A stretch of 64,000 nt of DNA from the NCBI RefSeq assembly GCF_009758255.1, contig NZ_WSEN01000010.1:248001-312000 (forward strand), given 5' to 3'. The notes under the pieces are model-generated. The model was not told the origin of the DNA. It ran no database searches and worked only from the letters and a program-made list of their open reading frames with translations. A program made the position numbers and the translations under genes. Source of the DNA: Microbacterium sp. MAH-37 (GTDB taxonomy: Bacteria > Actinomycetota > Actinomycetes > Actinomycetales > Microbacteriaceae). Shown piece by piece: positions 25,456-32,681 of this stretch (within the stretch, counting starts at the first letter, position 1; every line of letters starts with the position of its first letter).

Positions 25456-27581
25456 TGACCATGACTGACTCCCGCGCTGAAGACGTTTCGTCTCCCTCCT
25501 TCGTCGCTCGCTCAACGGCCGAGGGCGCTCCGGTTGCTCCGGTTCCTCCGGTTCCTCCGGTTCCTCCGGTTCCTGAGCTAGCGAAGCGAGACGAAGGGCG
25601 CTCAGGACCCGTGCACAGCGAACTGTTCGACACCGTGCTCGTCGCCAACCGCGGCGAGATCGCTCGCCGAGTGATCCGCACGCTGCGACGCCTCGGCATC
25701 CGCTCCGTCGCGGTCTACAGCGACGCCGACGTCACTGCCCCGCACGTCGCGGAGGCCGACGAGGCGGTGCGGATCGGTCCGGCCGCGGCATCCGACTCGT
25801 ACCTGTCGATCGACGCCGTCATCGAGGCGGCGAAGGCGACAGGTGCGCAGGCGATCCACCCCGGCTACGGCTTCCTGTCCGAGAACGCCGCGTTCGGGCG
25901 CGCCTGCGCCGAGGCCGGCATCGTGTTCGTCGGCCCCGACGAGCGGGCGCTGGACGTGATGGGCGACAAGATCCGCGCGAAGGCGCATGTCGCCGCGCAC
26001 GACGTCCCCACGGTTCCCGGATTCAGCGCGGCGGGCATGTCGGACACCGAGATCGCGGATGCCGCGGTCGCTGCCGGCTTCCCGCTGCTGATCAAGCCCT
26101 CCGCGGGCGGCGGCGGCAAGGGCATGCGGATCGTGCGGTCGGCGGCCGAGCTGGACGACGCGCTGGCGACAGCCAGACGCGTGGCGCGGTCATCGTTCGG
26201 CGACGACACCCTGCTGCTGGAGCGGCTCATCGAGCGTCCCCGGCACATCGAGGTGCAGGTGCTCGGCGACGCCGCGGGCACCGTGATCCACCTCGGCGAG
26301 CGCGAGTGCACGCTGCAGCGCCGGCATCAGAAGGTCATCGAGGAGTCGCCCTCTCCCGTCATCGACGAGCAGACCAGGGCACGGATCGGAGCGGCGGCCT
26401 GTGCGGCCGCGGCTTCGATCGGATACCGGGGCGCGGGCACTGTGGAGTTCCTCGTCGCCGGGTCCGACACCAGCGAGTTCTTCTTCATCGAGATGAACAC
26501 GCGTCTGCAGGTGGAGCATCCGGTCACCGAACTGGTCACCGGCGTCGACCTGGTCGAGCAGCAGCTGCACATCGCGGCCGGCCGGCCGCTCGAGATCGCT
26601 CAGGGCGACGTGCATCTGGACGGTCACGCGATCGAGGCGCGGGTGTATGCCGAGTCGCCGGCGCGCGGGTTCCTGCCCGCCACCGGAGAGGTGCTGCGCT
26701 GGACGCCGTCGCCGGATGCCAGGTCGGATGCCGCGGTCGAGACCGGCAGCGTCGTCACCGCCGACTACGACCCGATGATCGCAAAGGTCATCGCACACGG
26801 GGCGACGCGCGAAGAGGCTCTCACACGGCTGGACGCGGCACTCGCGGACACCGTGCTGCTGGGCGTGGAGAGCAACATCGCCTTCCTGCGCGCGCTGCTC
26901 GCCGACCCCGCCGTCGTCGCCGGCGACCTGGACACCGGACTCATCGACCGGATGCCGCCCTTCGAGGACCCGGCTCCGTCGGATGCCGCGCTGCGCGCCG
27001 CTGCATCCGCTGTGCCGCCGGTCGCGGACCCGGCGCAGCCGCACGCCTCACCGCTGTGGCGCGCCGGTGACGGCTGGCGGATGGGCGACGCATCCGCGGC
27101 ACGAGTCCTGTGGTTCGAGACCGGCGACGGGAAGCTGGTGAGCACCGCGAGCGCACGGGATGCTGTCGAGTGCACGCCCTCTTCACGCGAAGAAGCCGTG
27201 CACTCGACAACAGGTGGTGCACTCGGCGAGACGAGCGTCGTCGCGGACGGCACGATCTGGGTGCACGCTGACGGCGCGGCATCCGCTCTGCGCCCGCTCA
27301 GCCGCCGCGAGGCGGCCGCGCACCGGCTGGCGAACCGCGAACGAGAGGCGGGCGCGACCGGCCCCGACCTGCGCGCGCCGATGCCGGGCGCCGTCACCGT
27401 CGTCCACGCGACCGACGGCGAAGCCGTCACCGCCGGGCAGCGCATCATCACCATCGAGGCGATGAAGATGGAGCACCCGCTCCTCGCGCCCCATGACGGC
27501 GTCGTCACCCTGCACACCACCGTCGGCGACCAGGTGAGCCGCGATCAGCTGCTCGCCGTCGTCACGCCGGAAGCATCCTGA
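25455..27581 (+). CDS. Acyl-CoA carboxylase alpha subunit (biotin carboxylase and biotin carrier)
   Basis: A 708-residue biotin-dependent carboxylase subunit. The biotin carboxylase domain starts at FDTVLVANRGEIARRVIRTL (about residue 56), with the ATP-grasp loop PSAGGGGKGMRI and the catalytic EMNTRLQVEHPVTE. A C-terminal carrier domain carries the biotinyl lysine in EAMKMEH. The first ~52 residues are not conserved-looking: they encode a Pro-Val repeat and a family C palindrome. A GTG at 25611 (VHSELFDTVL) would skip them and may be the true start, but the ATG at 25455 overlaps the upstream stop. A second palindrome (27165-27208) lies in the linker before the carrier domain. Confidence 0.92.
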   Translation: MTMTDSRAEDVSSPSFVARSTAEGAPVAPVPPVPPVPPVPELAKRDEGRSGPVHSELFDTVLVANRGEIARRVIRTLRRLGIRSVAVYSDADVTAPHVAEADEAVRIGPAAASDSYLSIDAVIEAAKATGAQAIHPGYGFLSENAAFGRACAEAGIVFVGPDERALDVMGDKIRAKAHVAAHDVPTVPGFSAAGMSDTEIADAAVAAGFPLLIKPSAGGGGKGMRIVRSAAELDDALATARRVARSSFGDDTLLLERLIERPRHIEVQVLGDAAGTVIHLGERECTLQRRHQKVIEESPSPVIDEQTRARIGAAACAAAASIGYRGAGTVEFLVAGSDTSEFFFIEMNTRLQVEHPVTELVTGVDLVEQQLHIAAGRPLEIAQGDVHLDGHAIEARVYAESPARGFLPATGEVLRWTPSPDARSDAAVETGSVVTADYDPMIAKVIAHGATREEALTRLDAALADTVLLGVESNIAFLRALLADPAVVAGDLDTGLIDRMPPFEDPAPSDAALRAAASAVPPVADPAQPHASPLWRAGDGWRMGDASAARVLWFETGDGKLVSTASARDAVECTPSSREEAVHSTTGGALGETSVVADGTIWVHADGAASALRPLSRREAAAHRLANREREAGATGPDLRAPMPGAVTVVHATDGEAVTAGQRIITIEAMKMEHPLLAPHDGVVTLHTTVGDQVSRDQLLAVVTPEAS
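25571..25607. repeat. Family C palindrome inside the biotin carboxylase N-terminal coding region
   Basis: TCCTGAGC (25571-25578) and GCTCAGGA (25600-25607) flank the family C core GAAGCGAGACGAAGGGC. It is read in frame as about PELAKRDEGRSG. It follows several tandem copies of the 9-mer GTTCCTCCG (about 25540-25570), which encode the repeated Pro-Val. Confidence 0.8.
27165..27208. repeat. Palindrome in the linker of the biotin carboxylase gene
   Basis: A perfect 12-bp inverted repeat, GTCGAGTGCACG (27165-27176) and CGTGCACTCGAC (27197-27208), with a 20-base loop that itself contains CTTC/GAAG. A further partial copy (GTGCACTCGGCGAG) follows near 27217-27230. It is translated in frame between the carboxylase core and the biotin carrier domain. 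Confidence 0.75.
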
Positions 27582-27599
27582 TCCCACGAGGAGAGAACC

Positions 27600-28748
27600 A
27601 TGTCCCTTGAACTGACCGAAGAGGAGCGCGAGCTCCGCGCGATGGTGCGCGACTTCGCCGACGAGGTCGTCGCCCCGCAGGCCTACGAGGCCGACCGCAC
27701 CCACACCCTGAACCTCGACGTCGTCCGGCAGATGGGCGACATGGGCCTGTTCGGGCTCCCCTTCCCCGAAGAGGTCGGTGGTCAGGGCGGTGACTACTTC
27801 GCCCTCGGCCTCGCGCTCGAGGAGCTCGGCCGCGTCGACCAGTCGATCGCGATCACCCTCGAGGCCGGTGTGAGCCTCGGCGCGATGCCGGTGTTCCACT
27901 TCGGCACCGAGGCGCAGAAGGCAGCACACCTCCCCGACCTGCTCGCCGGCCAGGCGCTCGCGGGCTTCGGCCTGACCGAGCCGGAGGCGGGATCGGATGC
28001 CGGCGCGACCCGCACCACCGCCCGCCTCGACGGCGGCGAGTGGGTGATCAACGGCAGCAAGCAGTTCATCACCAACTCCGGCACCGACATCACCCGGTTC
28101 GTGACGGTCACGGCGGTGACCGGCGAGACGGACGGGCGCAAGGAGATCTCCACGATCATCGTGCCCAACGGCACCCCCGGATTCACCGTCGAGCCCGCCT
28201 ACGACAAGGTCGGCTGGCACGCCTCCGACACGCATCCGCTGACCTTCGCCGACGCCCGCGTGCCCGAGGAGAACCTGCTCGGCGAACGCGGCCGCGGATT
28301 CGCCGGCTTCCTGAAGATCCTCGACGAGGGGCGCATCGCGATCGCCGCGCTGTCCACCGGTGCCGCACAGGGATGCCTGGAGGCATCCATCGACTACGCG
28401 CAGAAGCGCACGGTCTTCGGCGAGGCGCTCTCCACCCGGCAGAACGCGCAGTTCACGATCGCCCGCATGCAGGCCCGCGTGCACAACGCACGACTCGCCT
28501 GGCAGCACGCGGCCCGGCTGTGCGCCGCCGGCGAGCCGTTCAAGGTGGAGGCCGCCATCGCGAAGCTGACGGCGAGCGACGCGGCGATGGACAACGCCCG
28601 CGACGCGACCCAGATCTTCGGCGGCAACGGATTCATGAACGAGTACCCGGTCGCGCGGCACTACCGCGACTCGAAGATCCTCGAGATCGGCGAGGGCACC
28701 ACCGAGGTGCAGCTGCTGGTGATCGCCCGGTCGCTCGGGCTAGCGTGA
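27600..28748 (+). CDS. Acyl-CoA dehydrogenase (isovaleryl-CoA type context)
   Basis: A 382-residue FAD-dependent acyl-CoA dehydrogenase of normal length. Landmarks are GFGLTEPEAGSDAGATRTTA (FAD and substrate loop), QNAQFTIARMQ, and the C-terminal IFGGNGFMNEYPVARHYRDS. The catalytic base is probably Glu365 in EIGEGTTEVQ, the position used by short- and medium-chain enzymes; authentic isovaleryl-CoA dehydrogenases place the base elsewhere. The operon suggests oxidation of isovaleryl-CoA to methylcrotonyl-CoA, as for mycobacterial FadE19, but substrate is inferred. The gene is 18 bases after the carboxylase alpha gene and has GAGGAGAG before the ATG. Confidence 0.92.
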   Translation: MSLELTEEERELRAMVRDFADEVVAPQAYEADRTHTLNLDVVRQMGDMGLFGLPFPEEVGGQGGDYFALGLALEELGRVDQSIAITLEAGVSLGAMPVFHFGTEAQKAAHLPDLLAGQALAGFGLTEPEAGSDAGATRTTARLDGGEWVINGSKQFITNSGTDITRFVTVTAVTGETDGRKEISTIIVPNGTPGFTVEPAYDKVGWHASDTHPLTFADARVPEENLLGERGRGFAGFLKILDEGRIAIAALSTGAAQGCLEASIDYAQKRTVFGEALSTRQNAQFTIARMQARVHNARLAWQHAARLCAAGEPFKVEAAIAKLTASDAAMDNARDATQIFGGNGFMNEYPVARHYRDSKILEIGEGTTEVQLLVIARSLGLA

Positions 28749-29221
28749 CCGACATGAGCACCGTCACCCAGCGCGGCCTGTACTACGACGAACTCGAAGA
28801 GGGCGTCACCTATCAGCACACGCCCGGTCGCACCGTGTCGGACGCCGACAACACGCTGTTCAGCGCATTGACGATGAACCCGCAGGCGCTGCACGTGGAT
28901 GCCGCGTACGCGGCGACCACCGAGTTCGAGCGTCCGCTGGTGAACTCGATGTGGACGCTGTCGACGATGGTCGGTCTGTCGGTCGGCCACCTCACGCAGG
29001 GCACGCTCATCGCGCAGCTGGGACTCTCGGACATCGAGTTCCCGCATCCGCTCTTCGCCGGCGACACCCTGTCGGTGTCGACGACCGTGGTCTCGAAGCG
29101 CGAGTCGAAGTCGCGGCCGGGCCAGGGCATCGTCGTGCTCGCACACACCGGTGTGAACCAGGACGGCACCGTCGTCGCGCGCGCGACGCGCACCGCGCTG
29201 ATGAAGATGAGCCCGGCATGA
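28745..29221 (+). CDS. MaoC-family enoyl-CoA hydratase
   Basis: A 158-residue single-hotdog protein. The MaoC phrases are GRTVSDADNTLFSALTMNPQ (catalytic Asp and His region, with QALHVDAAYAA following) and FAGDTLSVSTTVVSKRESKS. The GTG at 28745 overlaps the dehydrogenase stop (GTGA); an ATG at 28754 would give 155 residues and is an equal alternative. In the mycobacterial equivalent operon the MaoC protein hydrates methylglutaconyl-CoA to the D-form of hydroxymethylglutaryl-CoA. The same step is proposed here. Confidence 0.88.
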   Translation: MTDMSTVTQRGLYYDELEEGVTYQHTPGRTVSDADNTLFSALTMNPQALHVDAAYAATTEFERPLVNSMWTLSTMVGLSVGHLTQGTLIAQLGLSDIEFPHPLFAGDTLSVSTTVVSKRESKSRPGQGIVVLAHTGVNQDGTVVARATRTALMKMSPA

Positions 29222-30030
29222 GCGCCTTCGGACTCGGGCCCGCCCTGCTGTTCTGCCCGGCGGATCGGCCGGAGCGGTATACGAAGGCCGCTGAGCGGTC
29301 GGATGCCGTGATCGTCGACCTCGAGGACGCCGTGGCCCCCGCTACGAAGGATGCCGCGCGCGCGGCGCTGATCGCCGGTGCCCACGGGCTCGACCCCGCC
29401 CGCGTGATCGTGCGTGTGAACCCGATCGGGACGGCCGACCACGAGGCCGACCTCGACGCGATCGCCGAGACGCACTTCCGCACGCTGATGATCGCGAAGT
29501 CGGAGAGCGCCGACGCGATCGCCGATCTGCGGCCCGGCTACAACATCGTCGCACTGTGCGAGACGGCGCGCGGCGTCGTCGAGGCGGAGCGGATCGCTGC
29601 CGTGGACCGGGTCGTCGCCCTGATGTGGGGCGCGGAGGATCTGGTCGCCAGCCTCGGCGGCTCTTCCTCGCGATTCCCGAATGGGCAGTACCGAGATGTC
29701 GCGCGCGCCGCGCGCTCCCGCGTGCTGCTCGCCGCCGGCGCCCACGGCAAGGCCGCGATCGACGCCGTGCACCTCGACATCGCCGACGCCGACGGGCTGC
29801 GCGAGGAGGCATCCGACGCCGTGGCATCCGGGTTCGCGGCGACCGCGTGCATCCATCCCTCGCAGGTCGAGATCGTGCGGGTGGCCTACCGCCCGGCCGA
29901 CGAGGAGATCGCCTGGGCGCGCCGCGTCATCGACGCGGCATCCGGCGAACGCGGCGTGTTCGCGTTCGAGGGCCGCATGGTCGACGAGCCCGTGCTGCGC
30001 CACGCCCGCGCCGTGCTGGGCCGCGCCTGA
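29218..30030 (+). CDS. CitE-like beta-hydroxyacyl-CoA lyase
   Basis: A 270-residue HpcH/HpaI aldolase-superfamily TIM barrel. Landmarks are LFCPADRPERYTKAAERSDA, VIVDLEDAVAP (metal region), VRVNPIGT, the active-site ETARGVVEAERIA, WGAEDLVASLGG and the C-terminal CIHPSQVEIV. Family members cleave citryl-, malyl- or hydroxyacyl-CoA esters. In the matching mycobacterial operon (Rv2498c) the enzyme cleaves D-hydroxymethylglutaryl-CoA and citramalyl-CoA, so it probably ends a leucine-type pathway giving acetyl-CoA and acetoacetate. It overlaps the MaoC gene by 4 bases and ends the operon. Confidence 0.88.
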   Translation: MSAFGLGPALLFCPADRPERYTKAAERSDAVIVDLEDAVAPATKDAARAALIAGAHGLDPARVIVRVNPIGTADHEADLDAIAETHFRTLMIAKSESADAIADLRPGYNIVALCETARGVVEAERIAAVDRVVALMWGAEDLVASLGGSSSRFPNGQYRDVARAARSRVLLAAGAHGKAAIDAVHLDIADADGLREEASDAVASGFAATACIHPSQVEIVRVAYRPADEEIAWARRVIDAASGERGVFAFEGRMVDEPVLRHARAVLGRA

Positions 30031-30039
30031 CGCGCCTCC

Positions 30040-30188
30040 TGCTCCGGTCCCCACCGTTGCGGGTGCCAGCCCCGAAACACCCACAACCAGTGAGACCGGA
30101 ACTGAAGAGGCGCCACCCACCGGATGCTCCGGTCCCCACCGTTGCGGGTGCCAGCCCCGGAAACACCCGCAACCAGTGAGACCGGAGC
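30040..30188. repeat. Palindromic repeat, family A: two imperfect copies
   Basis: Two head-to-tail copies, about 30040-30101 and 30126-30188, each starting GCTCCGGTCCCCACCGTTGC and ending near ACCAGTGAGACCGGA. They fill the gap between the convergent CitE-like and alditol oxidase genes and are suited to bidirectional termination. Each has diverged from perfect pairing more than the copy at 22834-22897. Confidence 0.8.
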
Positions 30189-30197
30189 AGGGGAAGG

Positions 30198-31445
30198 TCA
30201 GCGGCCGAGGCGCTCCAGGTACGGGTTCACGAAGCGGCGGTCCGGGTCGAGCTCGGCGCGCAGCGCGGCGAAATCATCCCACCGGGAGTAGCGGCGACGC
30301 ACCTCGGCGCCGTCCAGCGTGAACACCTTGCCCCAGTGCGGGCGAGCCGTCTCCGGCAGCGCCGCCTCGATGTCGGGCAGCAGCGCACGGACGGCGGCCT
30401 CTTCGGGACGCCAGGTGAAGTGCAGACCCACCACGTCGGCGCCGTACGCACTGCTCAGCCACAGCTCGTCGGCGGCGACCGTGCGGATCTCGTTCACCAG
30501 CAGCAGCGGGGCGATGCGGTCGGCGAGGCCGCGGACGGCCTCGATCGCCGCCACAGCGTCGCGTCGCGGCACGAGGTACTCGCTCTGCAGCTCGGCGCCG
30601 GCGGAAGGGGTGAACTCGAGCTTGAAGTGCGGCAGACGCTGGAACCACGGCCCCGGCACGCCGCCCTGGTCAGTGCACGCCTCGGCGTCGACCCCGAGGA
30701 TCGGATGCCGCTTGACCTGGGCAGGCACCGCGCCGAGCGTCGTGGCCAGATCTCCCGAGAGGTCATCGGCGCCGCGCTGTTTGATCCAGAGCTGGTCGGC
30801 GGAGTCGGTGCGCTGCCAGGTGGTGAAGATGCTGACGCTGGTGCCAGCGCCGGTCACCGCGTCGAGGTCGTCGAGGATCGCGTCCCAGCGCGGCTGCTCG
30901 AACACGCGCTGCGCGATGCCGTAGGTCGGCTCGACGTCGAGCACCAGCTCGAGCACCGCACCGAGAGCTCCGATGCCGACGACGGCGCCGTCGAATCTCG
31001 GATCGCCGCGGCGCAGCCGCAGAAGTTCTCCGGATCCGGTGAGCAGGGTGAGCTCGCGCACCGCGGTCGCGAGCGACCCGATCGCATCGCCCGAGCCGTG
31101 CGTGCCGGTGGCGACGGCGCCGGCCACCGAGATGTGCGGCAGCGACGCGAGGTTGGCGAGGGCCAGTCCCTCGGCCTCGAGCCGCGGCGCGATGTCGCCG
31201 TAGCGCAGTCCGCCCGAGACGCGCACCGCGTCGCGCTCCGGGCTGATCTCGCACACCGCGGGCATCCGGTCGAGGGCGATGAGCGTGCCGGTGGTGTCGG
31301 CGATGTCGTTGAAGCAGTGCCTGGTGCCCAGCATCCGCACCGGTCCGCCGGACGTGACGAGCGCACGCACCTCGTCGGCGGTCTCGGGGCGCGCGACCGT
31401 TCCGCTGTAGCGGACGTTCCCCGCCCAGTTGAGTTCCTCGCCCAT
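30198..31445 (-). CDS. FAD-dependent alditol (xylitol) oxidase
   Basis: A 415-residue oxidase of the VAO/AldO group. The FAD domain has GPVRMLGTRHCFNDIADTTG, with His43 the likely covalent flavin ligand, and PHISVAGAVATGTHGSGD. The C-terminal HWGKVFTLD and DPDRRFVNPYLERLG are typical of alditol and aldonolactone oxidases. AldO-type enzymes oxidise xylitol or sorbitol to the aldose with O2. The ATG at 31443-31445 has GAGGAGG upstream. It follows the ROK gene by 29 bases and may close the xyloside operon, feeding xylose to XylA/XylB. A related lactone oxidase activity is possible. Confidence 0.85.
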   Translation of the reverse strand: MGEELNWAGNVRYSGTVARPETADEVRALVTSGGPVRMLGTRHCFNDIADTTGTLIALDRMPAVCEISPERDAVRVSGGLRYGDIAPRLEAEGLALANLASLPHISVAGAVATGTHGSGDAIGSLATAVRELTLLTGSGELLRLRRGDPRFDGAVVGIGALGAVLELVLDVEPTYGIAQRVFEQPRWDAILDDLDAVTGAGTSVSIFTTWQRTDSADQLWIKQRGADDLSGDLATTLGAVPAQVKRHPILGVDAEACTDQGGVPGPWFQRLPHFKLEFTPSAGAELQSEYLVPRRDAVAAIEAVRGLADRIAPLLLVNEIRTVAADELWLSSAYGADVVGLHFTWRPEEAAVRALLPDIEAALPETARPHWGKVFTLDGAEVRRRYSRWDDFAALRAELDPDRRFVNPYLERLGR

Positions 31446-31474
31446 CAAGCCTCCTCGTGTGGTCCGGTGATCGT

Positions 31475-32629
31475 TCAGCCGAGCGGGTCGGACAGCAGCC
31501 GTTCCAGGGCGGCGTCCGCGGCGCCGATCAGCAGCCGGTCGGCACCGAGTGCCGCGGATGCCAGTTCGAGGCGCTCGGCCGACGGGGCGAGCGCACGCGC
31601 GCGGACCTCGTCGTCGAAGCCCTCGCGGTCGATGTCGCGGAGGCTGCCGAGGAACCCGCCCAGCACGATCATCGACGGGTTGAGCACGTTGACGGCGTTG
31701 CTCAGTGTCGCGACGAGGATGCGGCGCTGCCGGGCGGCCTCGGCCAGCGCGTCGTCCGAGCCCGTGAGCGCGCGCTCCAGTTCGGCGTCGTCGGGAGAGG
31801 TGAGTCCGGCGGCGCTGACGAGCCGCGCCCGGTTGACCTCATCCTCGAGCACGCCGCGGTCGACCCGGCGATCCGCGGCATCCGCAAGGCTCACGGCGGT
31901 CTGGCCCCATTCGCCGGCGTAGCCGCCCTCGCCGCCGATGAGCTGCCCGTGCAGCACGAGTCCGCCGCCGATGCCGCTGGCGCCGCCGTTGAGATAGACC
32001 ACGTCAGTGCGCTCGCGCGCCGCGCCGAACAGCCGCTCCGCGCGCGTGCCGTAGCTCGCGTCGTTGCCGACCACGACCGGCAGGTCCAGCGCTCCGCCCA
32101 GCGGACCGCCGATGTCGGCGTCGTGCCACTGCAGGTGCGGGGCGAAGCGCACCAGACCGTCCTCCGCGCGGACCAGGCCCGGCACGGCAACGCCCGCACC
32201 GACGATGCGGCAGCCGCGCAGGGCCTCGCTCTTCCACCGCTCGACGGTGCGCGCGACGATGTCGACGACCTCCGCGACATCCGGATCACTGACCGGGATG
32301 CGCTCCCGCACACGGATCGTTCCGCCCAGGGAGACCGCGCCGATCTCGACCGCGTCGATCTCGGGGTTCACGCCGATGGCGACCACGTCGGGACTCGGCG
32401 CCACGATTGGCGAGGGGCGCCCGACCCGCCGAGTCGGGTCCGGTTCGTGCTCGCGCACGAGGCCGGCGGCGGCGAGCCGGGCGACGAGGTCGGAAACGGT
32501 GGAGCGGTTCAGCCCCGTCTCCGCGGTGATGACCGCGCGCGAACGCGGCCCTCCATGGTGCACCAGTCGCAGCACCTCGGCGAGGTTGGTGCGCCGCACC
32601 CCTTCGACAGTCGTCGCCCGCTCGTTCAT
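31475..32629 (-). CDS. ROK-family transcriptional regulator (XylR-like)
   Basis: A 384-residue regulator: N-terminal winged helix (SRAVITAETGLNRSTVSDLV), then a ROK domain (NGGASGIGGGLVLHGQLIGG) with weakened nucleotide motifs. The zinc motif CXCGXXGC is missing, unlike the ROK protein at 4282-5520; this separates it from sugar kinases. It lies between GH3 and alditol oxidase in the xyloside operon and 7 kb from xylA, so it probably controls xylose genes. The start ATG gives a compact N-terminus (MNERATTVEGVRRTNLAEVL) typical of XylR-type proteins. Confidence 0.9.
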   Translation of the reverse strand: MNERATTVEGVRRTNLAEVLRLVHHGGPRSRAVITAETGLNRSTVSDLVARLAAAGLVREHEPDPTRRVGRPSPIVAPSPDVVAIGVNPEIDAVEIGAVSLGGTIRVRERIPVSDPDVAEVVDIVARTVERWKSEALRGCRIVGAGVAVPGLVRAEDGLVRFAPHLQWHDADIGGPLGGALDLPVVVGNDASYGTRAERLFGAARERTDVVYLNGGASGIGGGLVLHGQLIGGEGGYAGEWGQTAVSLADAADRRVDRGVLEDEVNRARLVSAAGLTSPDDAELERALTGSDDALAEAARQRRILVATLSNAVNVLNPSMIVLGGFLGSLRDIDREGFDDEVRARALAPSAERLELASAALGADRLLIGAADAALERLLSDPLG

Positions 32630-32681
32630 CGTCCCAGGCTACCGATCCGGATGCCCCGGACCCGGCGTGACAAGAGCCCCG

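Noticed and set aside
25455-25610. Frameshift or assembly error at the start of the biotin carboxylase gene
   Set aside because: The frame is continuous from the overlapping ATG through the repeat to the conserved domain, so no frameshift is needed.
31475-32629. Glucokinase instead of ROK regulator
   Set aside because: It has an N-terminal winged helix and lacks the CXCGXXGC zinc motif expected of ROK kinases.
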